Source of the DNA: an uncultured bacterium
GTDB lineage: Bacteria > Planctomycetota > UBA8742 > UBA2392
Reading direction: 5' to 3'
Assembly (NCBI GenBank): GCA_938014885.1
Contig: CALLQI010000020.1
Span: 1 to 64,000 of the forward strand
DNA: 64,000 bases
Shown: positions 23,122 through 31,389 of the stretch, piece after piece
How positions within the stretch are numbered: position 1 is the stretch's first letter
Layout: the number at the start of each line of letters is the position of its first letter
Notes under the pieces: model-generated
Told to the model about the DNA's origin: nothing
Seen by the model: the letters and a program-made list of their open reading frames with translations, nothing else
Database searches by the model: none
Position numbers and translations under genes: made by a program

Positions 23122-25734
23122 ATGAAGTCACCGTTTCCGGCACTTTCGCCTTCACTGGCGATTTCACTGTTTTCCGGCGCACTGATTCTCGGCCTCGCGG
23201 GCTGGAACAGTGCCGCCCCGGCCGCCGAGGCCGAACCCGTGCTGCAGTCGCGGCTTGACCCGGCTGAACTGGCTGAGCCCGAACTGCCGGACTTCACGCC
23301 CGAGCAGCTGGAATCAACGCCCGTTGGCATCCTGCTTAACCCGGGCATCGGCAAGGCCGGCGATGATCTTGGCACCATGCAGCGCGGCCCGGGCACGCAG
23401 CCCGCAGGCTGGACCTTCCGCACGCCGCTGGCGCTTGGCGGCCCGCTGCCCAGCGACGCGGACCTGCGCACGGCCATTACCAAGGCCGTCAACTACGTGC
23501 TGGAGCAGCAGAACGAAAACGGCAGCTGGGATATTGAGCTGACCGGCACGCTGATGTCGCAGACCGCCGACCAGGCGATTGACCAGATCGCGGCCACAGG
23601 CCTGGCGGGCGTGGCCCTGCGCTATCACGCGAAGGTGGACCCGGAACGCATCAACCCGGCGCTGAACAAGGCAGCTGACTTCATCATGGATCGCGTGTAC
23701 CGCGGCAAGTTGCCGATGCGCATCTATTACTCAAACTGGCGCTACACGCTGGGCATGAAGTTTCTGCACATGCAGTGGCAGGCCGAGACGGACGAAACCC
23801 GCAAGTCGGAATACGTCAGTGTATGCCGCCGGATGGTGATCGCGCTGCTGAAGATGCAGCTTTCGAACAGTGACGCCCCGCTGCTTGAGCGCAAGCGCAA
23901 GTCGCGCATCAGCAGCCGCTTCAAGAATGCCGCCATGCCAAGCCAGACCGGCCTGGTGCTCGCGATTCCCACCGACACCGAGTACCGCGGCGGCGCGCGC
24001 GTTGAGCGCATCGTGCCCGGCAGCGCGGCCGAAAAGGCCGGCTTCCGCGTCGGCGACAAGGTGATCGGCGCGGAAGGCTTGAAGGTCGAGAACGCCGTCG
24101 ATTACTACTCGCTTGAGACCGAGTGGGTGGCCGGCCAGAAGGTGCAACTGCGCATCAAGCGCGAAGGCGCCATGGACTTCAACCGCGACGTGCAGCTTGA
24201 CCAGACGTGGCCCGGCTACCTGGGACTGCGCGTCAAGCAGGGCAACAACGGCCTGGAAGTGGAAGAGTTCCTGCCTTTCAGCCCCTGCAAGGATGAAATG
24301 GTCGTCGGCGACATCCTGAATGAAGTCAACGGTGTCGCCATCGCAAGCGAGGAAGACTTCCGCACGGCCGAGGCCAGCATTGGCGTCGCCAAGAAGATCC
24401 GCGTTAAGTATTCGCGAATCGAAAAGGGCAAGCCCAAGTCAAAGTCAGTCAGCATCGAGGCTGCCGCCGCGCCCGAAGGCTGGTTCGGCTTCTATATCTC
24501 CGAAGAAGACAAGGGCGACGAAAACGGCGTGATCGTGGACCCCGCACCGATGCCCAACAGCGCGGCGGCGCGCGCCGGCATTCGCGAAGGCGACCGCATC
24601 ACCTGGATCGGCGACACGCCGGTGCTGGGCCTGGACCATTTCGCGGACATGCTGGGCACGATCCCGGCTGGCCGCATGCTGACCGTGAAGTTCATGCGCG
24701 AAGGCGCGGAACAGTCGGTGCAGATGGCCGCTGACGCGATTCCGCAGCCGCCGGATCTGGGCTTTGATTACGAAATTGAGTTCCGCGGCCGCACGATGGC
24801 GGCGGTGGTGAAGTCGGTGAAGAAGGGTCACCCGGCGGAAAAGGCCGGGGTGAAGGTCGGCGACGTGCTGACCAAGATCAATGGCGTGCTTCTGGGCGGC
24901 CGTCGGCCAAGGCCGCTGATGGCCGGTGAGGAAGCGACGTTCACGTTTGAGCGCGCGGGCAAGGAATACGAAGTCACGTACATGATGACGAAGGCCGAGT
25001 ACACCGAAGAAGTGTCGGAAGAAGGCGGCTGGGCCTATTACCCGGACATGGGCGAATCGCCCAGCTTCTCGACGGCGTCGGCGATGCTGGTGCTGATGGA
25101 CGTTGAGAAAGACATGAAGATCCGCATCCCGAAGTCGGCGATGAAGTCCGCCGCCACGGTGATCGACAAGATGCGCGTGGTGGACGACGCCAACGGCAAG
25201 CAGGAAACGTACATCTACAGCCCGGGTGCCATGGGTGCGCCGCCGGAACGCGGGCTGAAGGACGTGCGCGGCTGCCAGGGCCGCAACACGATTTGTGAGC
25301 TGACGCTGGTGCGATACGGCACGCGCAAGTCGGGCACACTGAAGAAGATGATCGACCAGTGGCTGAAGTACCGCGGTGAGCTTGACGTGGTGCGCGGGCT
25401 TGAGTTCTATAATCCGCCGGGCAAGGGCGGCTCGCCGCACTGCTTCGACCGCTGGAGCAACGCCAGCTACTACTGGATGTACGGTCACTACTACACCCTG
25501 CAGGCCGCCAAGGAAGTCGGCAGCAAGACGGCCAAGGAAATCAACGACTTGTGCATCAAGGCGATCATGCTGGTGCGCGAAGACGACGGCACCTGGATCG
25601 ACCACCCCAGCTTCGGCAAGACCTGCGGCACCTGTCTGGCGCTATGGGTGCTGGGCCAAACCGAAGGCGGACACCGCGACGGCTACGGCTCACCCACAAC
25701 GCAACCCGACAAGAACCCCGAAACAGGCCGCTAA
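23122..25734 (+). CDS. Secreted protein with four PDZ domains inside a terpenoid-cyclase-like toroid
   Basis: The 870-residue protein starts at ATG 23122 after GGGGG and has a signal peptide ending near A-P-A-A-E-A. Residues 115-275 look like half of a prenyltransferase/squalene-cyclase helical toroid (K-A-V-N-Y-V-L-E-Q-Q-N-E-N-G-S-W-D). Four PDZ-like domains follow at about 277-365, 365-453, 453-548 and 548-632 (for example A-E-K-A-G-F-R-V-G-D-K-V-I and A-A-R-A-G-I-R-E-G-D-R-I). The second toroid half is 632-870, with G-G-W-A-Y-Y-P and F-S-T-A-S-A-M-L-V-L, then Y-Y-W-M-Y-G-H-Y-Y. No cyclase catalytic DxDD is seen, so enzymatic cyclisation is unlikely. A periplasmic binding or scaffold role is an inference. 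Confidence 0.82.
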   Translation: MKSPFPALSPSLAISLFSGALILGLAGWNSAAPAAEAEPVLQSRLDPAELAEPELPDFTPEQLESTPVGILLNPGIGKAGDDLGTMQRGPGTQPAGWTFRTPLALGGPLPSDADLRTAITKAVNYVLEQQNENGSWDIELTGTLMSQTADQAIDQIAATGLAGVALRYHAKVDPERINPALNKAADFIMDRVYRGKLPMRIYYSNWRYTLGMKFLHMQWQAETDETRKSEYVSVCRRMVIALLKMQLSNSDAPLLERKRKSRISSRFKNAAMPSQTGLVLAIPTDTEYRGGARVERIVPGSAAEKAGFRVGDKVIGAEGLKVENAVDYYSLETEWVAGQKVQLRIKREGAMDFNRDVQLDQTWPGYLGLRVKQGNNGLEVEEFLPFSPCKDEMVVGDILNEVNGVAIASEEDFRTAEASIGVAKKIRVKYSRIEKGKPKSKSVSIEAAAAPEGWFGFYISEEDKGDENGVIVDPAPMPNSAAARAGIREGDRITWIGDTPVLGLDHFADMLGTIPAGRMLTVKFMREGAEQSVQMAADAIPQPPDLGFDYEIEFRGRTMAAVVKSVKKGHPAEKAGVKVGDVLTKINGVLLGGRRPRPLMAGEEATFTFERAGKEYEVTYMMTKAEYTEEVSEEGGWAYYPDMGESPSFSTASAMLVLMDVEKDMKIRIPKSAMKSAATVIDKMRVVDDANGKQETYIYSPGAMGAPPERGLKDVRGCQGRNTICELTLVRYGTRKSGTLKKMIDQWLKYRGELDVVRGLEFYNPPGKGGSPHCFDRWSNASYYWMYGHYYTLQAAKEVGSKTAKEINDLCIKAIMLVREDDGTWIDHPSFGKTCGTCLALWVLGQTEGGHRDGYGSPTTQPDKNPETGR

Positions 25735-25745
25735 GCAAACAAAAT

Positions 25746-25778
25746 AAAACCCCCGACGCCCAAAGCGCCGGGGGTTTT
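25746..25778. terminator. Bidirectional intrinsic terminator
   Basis: A stem AAAACCCCCG / CGGGGGTTTT flanks a short partly paired loop. The A and T tracts on both sides make it work in both directions, which fits its place between two convergent genes (PDZ protein and KAP ATPase). Confidence 0.85.
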
Positions 25779-25790
25779 ACATTGGGTTGG

Positions 25791-27221
25791 CTATCGCAGG
25801 CCCATGCCGATGAGGACGAGGTTTGCGCCTACGTTGAGCAGTACGTCGGTGGGCAGGAAGTGGCGTATGTCGAGGATGTAGCCGATCTCGCGTTCGTCGT
25901 CGGGCGTTAGTTCCAGGAACTCACGCAGCCAGTTCAGGGCCTCGGGGTCTTCGGCCTGGCCGGCGAGGAAGGTGATGTCCATCAGGTCCATCGTGACTTC
26001 CAGCCTTGCCTCGAGGTTGCGCAGGTCGCTCAGGCGCGCCGCAATGCGCGGGAAGCGCTCGCGTACCAGGTAGCCGCACAGCACGCCAAGCCGCGCCACG
26101 TCGGGCATCAGCGTGACTTTCGAGATGTAGTCGGCCTCTTCGATGATGATGGTGCGGACTTCGGCCAGCATGCGGCGCACCTTGCGGATGTCGCTGCCGC
26201 CGTGGATGCGCATCAGGCGCGTGGCGCTGATCACGGCCCTGTCGGCCATTTCCGGGTGGGCCTTGCCGTTGAGCATTTCCCATTCGGCCATGCGCCATTC
26301 CACGCCCAAAATCTGGGCCCAGATCACGCGTGCGCGCTCTTCCACGCCCAGAATTCGGCGGTCGAAAAGTTTGTCGATGTAGTTGTGCCCTTCGACGTTG
26401 CCCTGGTACTCGGCCTTCACCCAACGCCGGGCGATCTCTTCATTCAGGGCCACCACGACGACCAGCCCGGGCACGGCAAAGAACCGCGCTGCGGCCTCAA
26501 GCAGGCTCAGGCCCAGTTCCGGCGGGCAGCGGTCAAGGTCATCGACGATCAGGAAGCAGGGCAGGTGCGGGTCGGTCTGGCGGTGGCGGATTGCGCGCAC
26601 AATCTCAGTCATCTGGCTGCGGAACCGCGCGGGGAACAGGTAGCTGCGTGAACGCTCCTGCAACTTGGCCTGGCGGTGCTTGTCTTCGCTGAAGCCCGCG
26701 GCATCGCCCAGCATCTTGGTGGCGCGCGCAAGCTCGGACAGGGGCTGGTTGCGCACCACAAGCTGGCTGATCAGGTCGGCCGCCAGCAGCAGGCTGCGTT
26801 CGGGGCCGTCTTCAGCGTCGCGCGGGATGATACCGGTGATGCTGGGGTACACCTTGCGACGCATGGCCGCACTGACGAGGTTCTCGACGCTCAGTGCCGG
26901 GTCCACGTGGATTTCGCCGCGCAGGTCAACCTGGTCCCACAGGCAGAACAGCATGCTGGCAAAGGGGTCAACGTCTTCCTTGTGTTCCCAGGCGTTGAAC
27001 CAGCTGACGTTGCTGCCGGCCGCGCGCAGGTGGTGGTCGATCAGTTTCAGCTGGGTGCTCTTGCCCGCGCCGTGGCTGCCGACAACGAGTGCCGTGCGCA
27101 GGCTGGCCTTTCCTTCTTCCAGCAGCATCCAAGCTGCCGCCTGTGCCGCACCGTCGCATTGCTCGTGTGCAAACACGGGCAGGCCGTCGGGCGTGAGCTG
27201 CAACTGGGTGGTCTGGGACAT
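25791..27221 (-). CDS. KAP family P-loop NTPase
   Basis: The 476-residue protein has Walker A G-S-H-G-A-G-K-S-T at 48-56 and Walker B F-L-I-V-D-D-L-D-R-C-P-P-E at about 223-235. The D-D-L-D-R-C form is typical of KAP ATPases. The conserved W-F-N-A-W-E-H segment after Walker A is also KAP-like. Many family members have membrane helices inserted in the P-loop domain; none is seen here, so it is probably soluble. The C-terminal half is helical. KAP NTPases are found in phage exclusion, signalling and membrane scaffolding, and the role here is not known. It stands alone, convergent with the PDZ gene. Confidence 0.82.
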   Translation of the reverse strand: MSQTTQLQLTPDGLPVFAHEQCDGAAQAAAWMLLEEGKASLRTALVVGSHGAGKSTQLKLIDHHLRAAGSNVSWFNAWEHKEDVDPFASMLFCLWDQVDLRGEIHVDPALSVENLVSAAMRRKVYPSITGIIPRDAEDGPERSLLLAADLISQLVVRNQPLSELARATKMLGDAAGFSEDKHRQAKLQERSRSYLFPARFRSQMTEIVRAIRHRQTDPHLPCFLIVDDLDRCPPELGLSLLEAAARFFAVPGLVVVVALNEEIARRWVKAEYQGNVEGHNYIDKLFDRRILGVEERARVIWAQILGVEWRMAEWEMLNGKAHPEMADRAVISATRLMRIHGGSDIRKVRRMLAEVRTIIIEEADYISKVTLMPDVARLGVLCGYLVRERFPRIAARLSDLRNLEARLEVTMDLMDITFLAGQAEDPEALNWLREFLELTPDDEREIGYILDIRHFLPTDVLLNVGANLVLIGMGLR

Positions 27222-27290
27222 GCCCCGATTGTCGGTTATCGGGCGCGCTTGTCCATCCGGGAAGTTGCGGACGGAAGACCGGGTTAAAGA

Positions 27291-27320
27291 GACCCGGGCC
27301 GCGTGGGGTCGGCCCGGGTC
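27291..27320. repeat. Perfect 10-bp hairpin upstream of KAP gene
   Basis: GACCCGGGCC / GGCCCGGGTC with a 10-nt loop lies 70 bp before the KAP start codon. It could be a leader structure of that gene, or a back-up stop for transcription from the gene at 27512. The spacer 27222-27511 holds no gene. An A/T-rich stretch at 27390-27410 is the likeliest promoter for the KAP gene. Confidence 0.55.
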
Positions 27321-27463
27321 AGGATGGCGGCAAGCCCGATGTTGGAGAGACCCGCCGCGTGAGCATTGTAACGAGTGAGTGTCTTGGCGGTTTAATTAAT
27401 CCTACACAGTATCACGCGTGAAATGCTTGCGATGTGAAGGATTCTCCAATTCGCAAAGCAGAC

Positions 27464-27486
27464 GGGGAGGCCGTCATGGCCTCCCC
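27464..27486 (-). terminator. Hairpin after the secreted beta-rich protein gene
   Basis: A 9-bp perfect stem GGGGAGGCC / GGCCTCCCC with a 5-nt loop lies about 25 bp past the stop of the leftward gene at 27512. Only a short T-containing tail (GTCTGCTTT) follows, so it is a probable but not textbook terminator. Confidence 0.6.
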
Positions 27487-27511
27487 GCCAGGAACTCACC
27501 AAACAGTTGCT

Positions 27512-29161
27512 CTACTCGCGCGCGCCGCGCAGCCGTGAGGCCGCACCCAGCGCCGCCAGCAGGCCCAGCAGTGCCAGCCAGCCGGTGCCGCCGGTGCCGG
27601 TGCTGCAGCCGTCGTCTTCTTTGTCGTCGCTCTTCTTTTTGATCAGGCTTACGGCGACCGTGTCGTCAAAGACCACTGAGAAGCTGAAGTCCTGCGCTCC
27701 GGTGGCTGTTACCACCACGCGGAATCTTACTACCCCGGTGCGCACACCGGTGGTCCCGTTGGCCTCATCGTCGAGGCCACCCATGCCTGCGATGCTGGCG
27801 ACCAGGCTGTTCGTGCCGCCGCTGGTGACTTCGAACAGTTCGATCGGCCCGTCGCCTGTGCCGTCACCGCGGAGGTAGACCTCGGCCGAGTGTGCCACTG
27901 CGCCGAAGTCCACATTGAACTCGTAGGTACGGGTACCAGCGCCACTGAATGAGACGTCGGCCTCAACGGCGCGGTCAAACAGGTTGGTGAAGGACTGCGG
28001 TTCGTTGAGAGTCTTGGAACCAAGCTGCACAAGCGCGGACTGCGCGACCGGCACTTCCACTGTGAAGTCGTAGGTCGCTGAGCTGCTGCCGTCTTCCATC
28101 ACAAGGACCATGAATTCGAACAGCCCGCTTTCGACCGGCAACTGGACCGAGCTGGCGTCAAAGCTGCCGATGGCCTGGGACGAGCCATTGGCGGCAAGCT
28201 CGTTCAGGTCGATCAGCAGCACGCCAATGCTTCCCGTTGAGGTGGCAGCCGCGATGCTGAGCGTGTAGCTGGTGCTGTTCGCCCCGTAGTCGAGCTGAAC
28301 CAGGTAGGCGCGCTCCTGATCGGCCGAAAGACTGCCGGAGAAGTTGAGCTGGGCCCCCTGAATGGCCGAAACGGTGCCCGGCAAGATCACTGTCCAGTCG
28401 AAGTCCGAGTCGGCGTCGTTGCATTCCACGCGGAAACGGACGATGCCGCTGCGGCTGGAAGTGGTCAGGTTGGTCCCATCAGACCAGTCTGCCCCGGCGC
28501 CGCTGATGCTGCCCAGCGCGCTTGCGCTGCCGTTGGCCAGCACTTCGATGATGTCGATGTTTCCCGCGAGCGAGCCCTCGCCAAAGAACGCGAATGTTGC
28601 GGTCTGGGCCACGCCACCGAAGTCCACCAGGAATTCCTGGGCAATTGTGTCGCCGGAAGTGTTGACGGTCTCAGAGCCATTTACAGCGCGGTCGAAGTAC
28701 CGGCGAATCCTCGGGAACTGCGCATCGGGCACAGTCTGCGTGCCCGCAGAGCTGACGCCCGTCGGCAGCGACACCACCGTCAGGGTGCCCGTGTAACCGA
28801 CGGGTCCACCGCCGGTAAAGGACTGGACCGAGACAATAAACTGGTGCACGCCCGTGTAATTGCCGCTGGTGATCGTCAGGTTGATGGTGGTGGTATCGGG
28901 AACGTCACCGTTGTCAGTGCCCGTGCTCGTGGCTGCCATCGCGTCAAGGTCGCCCAGAAATGCCTGCAAGCCGAATGTCGCGCTGTTGCCTGAGATACTG
29001 AGCGTAATGTTGGTGGTGCTGGCGGCACCGCCGAAGTCCACTTCGATCAGGTGCAGATTCTCATCGCCGGCCTGCAGCGTGCCCGCGATGGGCAATGTGG
29101 CCTGCGCAAGCAACCCTCCGGAGCAGATGGTGAGCATCAGCACAGCGAGAACGCGAGTCAT
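27512..29161 (-). CDS. Secreted beta-rich repeat protein with C-terminal anchoring tag
   Basis: The 549-residue protein has a signal peptide (V-L-A-V-L-M-L-T-I-C-S-G-G-L-L-A-Q) and then four diverged units of about 125 residues. Each has strands with the pattern D-F-G-G/A-x-A-x-x-A and an ending like G-x-V-R-F-R-V. The units resemble extracellular jelly-roll or pre-peptidase-type domains. The C-terminus is a tripartite tag: Cys519 in G-C-S-T-G-T-G-G, a hydrophobic helix (W-L-A-L-L-G-L-L-A-A-L-G) and R-L-R-G-A-R-E. Two other proteins here (31390 and 33123) end in related tags. AAGGA precedes the ATG. Function unknown; a surface-exposed structural role is inferred. Confidence 0.75.
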   Translation of the reverse strand: MTRVLAVLMLTICSGGLLAQATLPIAGTLQAGDENLHLIEVDFGGAASTTNITLSISGNSATFGLQAFLGDLDAMAATSTGTDNGDVPDTTTINLTITSGNYTGVHQFIVSVQSFTGGGPVGYTGTLTVVSLPTGVSSAGTQTVPDAQFPRIRRYFDRAVNGSETVNTSGDTIAQEFLVDFGGVAQTATFAFFGEGSLAGNIDIIEVLANGSASALGSISGAGADWSDGTNLTTSSRSGIVRFRVECNDADSDFDWTVILPGTVSAIQGAQLNFSGSLSADQERAYLVQLDYGANSTSYTLSIAAATSTGSIGVLLIDLNELAANGSSQAIGSFDASSVQLPVESGLFEFMVLVMEDGSSSATYDFTVEVPVAQSALVQLGSKTLNEPQSFTNLFDRAVEADVSFSGAGTRTYEFNVDFGAVAHSAEVYLRGDGTGDGPIELFEVTSGGTNSLVASIAGMGGLDDEANGTTGVRTGVVRFRVVVTATGAQDFSFSVVFDDTVAVSLIKKKSDDKEDDGCSTGTGGTGWLALLGLLAALGAASRLRGARE

Positions 29162-29316
29162 ACATATTCCTTAGCGGGCGGGTGACACAAGCACACGAAT
29201 GCGTCCGCCCGGAAGCATTCGTCGCAAGTTATGTGTGAGCAAAGTGGGATTTTGCGTAGGTTGTCGGCCCGCGCAAGCAAAATCGCTTCATCCGTCGTAC
29301 AGGTTGATTGCCGGTG

Positions 29317-29769
29317 CTAACCAGTCGGCCGCGCGGCGCCCGGGGCACCCGGCGGGTAGTCAATCTCGACGAAGAACTTGAAGCGGCCTTCCACCAGCAG
29401 GCGCTCGCCCACGTGTGCCGTGGCTTCGAACAGCCCCATGCCGTCCATGCGCTTCAGGCAGTTGCCTTCCATATCTATGGTGTCGCCGATGGCTGCGGTG
29501 CCGTGGATCTTGACCCCGGTCAGCCCGGTCAAGTACCCGCGAATCACCGTCCCGCCCTTCTGGCGCGCAAAGCAGGCGTCGCCTGAGGCAATGGTCTGCG
29601 CGATGGCCTCAAGCAGCGCAGCCGGGTGCAGCCCGTCACTTGTAACAAAGGGGTCTCCGGCGCGAACAGTGCGGCGCGCGCGAATCAGGTCGCCGCCGTA
29701 CTTGGTGACGTCGTCGATCATCAACATCGGCGGGCGGTGGGGGACCAGTTGGCGGAAGTCAAGTTGCAT
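29317..29769 (-). CDS. Hotdog-fold dehydratase-like protein (FabZ/ApeP type)
   Basis: The protein (150 aa from ATG 29769) begins L-V-P-H-R-P-P-M-L-M-I-D-D-V, the typical opening of 3-hydroxyacyl-ACP dehydratases, and continues H-P-A-A-L-L-E-A-I-A-Q-T with the central hotdog helix. A later block G-Y-L-T-G-L-T-G-V-K-I-H-G matches the ApeP/FabZ strand region. The G-H-F-P-G-x-P motif of true FabZ is missing, so the ApeP-like group is the better guess. An ATG at 29877 would add 36 residues without similarity. Neither start has a good ribosome-binding site. Substrate unknown. Confidence 0.7.
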   Translation of the reverse strand: MQLDFRQLVPHRPPMLMIDDVTKYGGDLIRARRTVRAGDPFVTSDGLHPAALLEAIAQTIASGDACFARQKGGTVIRGYLTGLTGVKIHGTAAIGDTIDMEGNCLKRMDGMGLFEATAHVGERLLVEGRFKFFVEIDYPPGAPGAARPTG

Positions 29770-29888
29770 GGCCCGAAGTTGCGGCCGCGCAGGCGCCTTG
29801 TCAACGAAAACCGTAGCGTTGACAGTGCGCGGAACGGCCGCGACACTTGTCGCGAATTGGATGGGTACCAGCTTCATGCGACGGGGTG

Positions 29889-29972
29889 AGGTCGACAGTT
29901 GACGGTCGACAGTTCACGGTAACTGCGGCTGTTTGCAGTAACCGTAGACTGTGAACCGTTGACCGTAAACCT
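29889..29972. repeat. Period-7 repeat with internal inverted symmetry
   Basis: Heptads GTCGACA GTTGACG GTCGACA GTTCACG run into GTAACTGC, a short loop, then GCAGTAACCG and TAGACTG TGAACCG TTGACCG TAAACCT. The two halves are inverted, so the region can fold into a long imperfect hairpin. Its reverse complement matches 15496-15580. It lies between the divergent dehydratase-like and glycosyltransferase genes. Confidence 0.85.
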
Positions 29973-30033
29973 GCCCCCTGACTCTGGTGGACATTCAATA
30001 ATTGCCAAGGCCAGCACCCCTCACGAGGTTGTT

Positions 30034-31326
30034 TTGTCGAAGCCTGCAATTGACGCCGCAAGCGGCTACTGCGTCATCATTCCCACGTTCAATAACGCGG
30101 GCACGCTGCTTGAGGTGATCCGCAAGACGCGCGAAGTGGCCCAAAGCATCATCGTCGTGGACGACGGCTGCACAGACAACACCGCCGAGCTGCTGCGCGA
30201 CCAGGACGTCGTGGTCGTGCGCCACAAGCGCAACCGCGGCAAGGGACGCGCCATGCGCAGCGGCTTTTCCCGCGCGCTGGAACTGGGCTTTCACCACGCC
30301 GTGACGATCGACGCCGACGGCCAGCACTACCCGCACGAGATTCCGAAGATCGTGGCCGCCAGCCAGGCCGACCCCGACGCGCTGGTGATCGGTGCCCGCG
30401 ACATGAGCGGGGTAAACGTGCCCAAATCGAGCATGTTCGGCCGCATGTTCAGCAATTACTGGCTGAAGGTCGCGACGGGCCATGATGTGGGCGACAGCCA
30501 AAGCGGCTTCCGGTGCTACCCGCTGCGGCACGTGACGCGGCTGATCAACCTGTTCAGCCGCTATACGTATGAATGCGAAGTAATCATCCGGCTTGCATGG
30601 GGCGGCTGCAACATCGTGCAGGTGCCGATTGAGGTGTACTACCCGCCGAAGGCTGAGCGCGTCACGCACTTCAAGCCGTTCGTGGACAACGTGCGATTCA
30701 CGATTCTCTACCTCTACATGAACTTCAGCCACCTGCTGATCCCACTGCCGCACAAGCGCCTGGTGCGCCGGGCCGAGCCGCTGTGGCGCGGCAGCCTCGG
30801 GGCAAGCATTAAGGCCGCGTGGCATCGCATGAAGCGCCTCGCCGACCTGCCCGACGACTTGAAGGTCAAGGGCGGCCCGATTGCCCGCTTTCGTGCGTTG
30901 ATGCGCTATCTGGTGCACGAAAAGAACTCGCCCGGCGAGTTGGGGCTGGCCGTGGCCGTGGGCGCGTTCATCGGCTGCAGCCCCTGGTTCGGCTTTCACT
31001 GGATGCTGGCGCTGTATGCGGCCACGCGCGTGCACTTGAACCGCATTGCGTGCGTCGCCGCCACGAACGTGAGTTTCGGCCCCCTGACGGCGCTGATCAC
31101 GTTCGCCAACATCTGGCTAGGCAAGCTGCTGCTGGGCCAGCCGATGTGGCTGCCGCGCACGACCAACATGCGGGTGCTGGGCCAGTTTGCGTGGAACAGT
31201 TTTGGCGCATGGCTGCTGGGCAGCGTGATCATTGGCCTGGCGGCCTCGTTCGCGTTCGGGCTGGGTACGCTGTACACGGTGCGCGCACTGCGGCGGCGCA
31301 AGCTCGCGGCCGCCCCGATTGCCTGA
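30034..31326 (+). CDS. GT2 glycosyltransferase fused to DUF2062 membrane domain
   Basis: The N-terminal 230 residues are a GT-A glycosyltransferase of the dolichyl-phosphate-mannose-synthase type: I-I-P-T-F-N-N, V-V-D-D-G-C-T-D-N-T, and the metal-binding D-A-D-G-Q-H-Y-P. The C-terminal 150 residues form a DUF2062 domain with several membrane helices (G-L-A-V-A-V-G-A-F-I-G-C-S-P, and L-L-G-S-V-I-I-G-L-A). Such fusions are thought to transfer sugars to lipid carriers at the inner membrane; donor and acceptor are unknown. I chose TTG 30034 because GAGG lies 5 nt upstream and an earlier TTG at 29959 falls in the period-7 repeat. Length 430 aa. Confidence 0.85.
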   Translation: MSKPAIDAASGYCVIIPTFNNAGTLLEVIRKTREVAQSIIVVDDGCTDNTAELLRDQDVVVVRHKRNRGKGRAMRSGFSRALELGFHHAVTIDADGQHYPHEIPKIVAASQADPDALVIGARDMSGVNVPKSSMFGRMFSNYWLKVATGHDVGDSQSGFRCYPLRHVTRLINLFSRYTYECEVIIRLAWGGCNIVQVPIEVYYPPKAERVTHFKPFVDNVRFTILYLYMNFSHLLIPLPHKRLVRRAEPLWRGSLGASIKAAWHRMKRLADLPDDLKVKGGPIARFRALMRYLVHEKNSPGELGLAVAVGAFIGCSPWFGFHWMLALYAATRVHLNRIACVAATNVSFGPLTALITFANIWLGKLLLGQPMWLPRTTNMRVLGQFAWNSFGAWLLGSVIIGLAASFAFGLGTLYTVRALRRRKLAAAPIA

Positions 31327-31389
31327 AATCACGTTGGCAATCTGGGCAATTGCGGCTACAAGCGGGGTCTACCCTGTGCGGAGGGACCC

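Noticed and set aside
23122..25734. Functional squalene-hopene cyclase
   Set aside because: The DxDD catalytic motif is not present and the toroid is split by PDZ domains and exported, so cyclase activity is unlikely.
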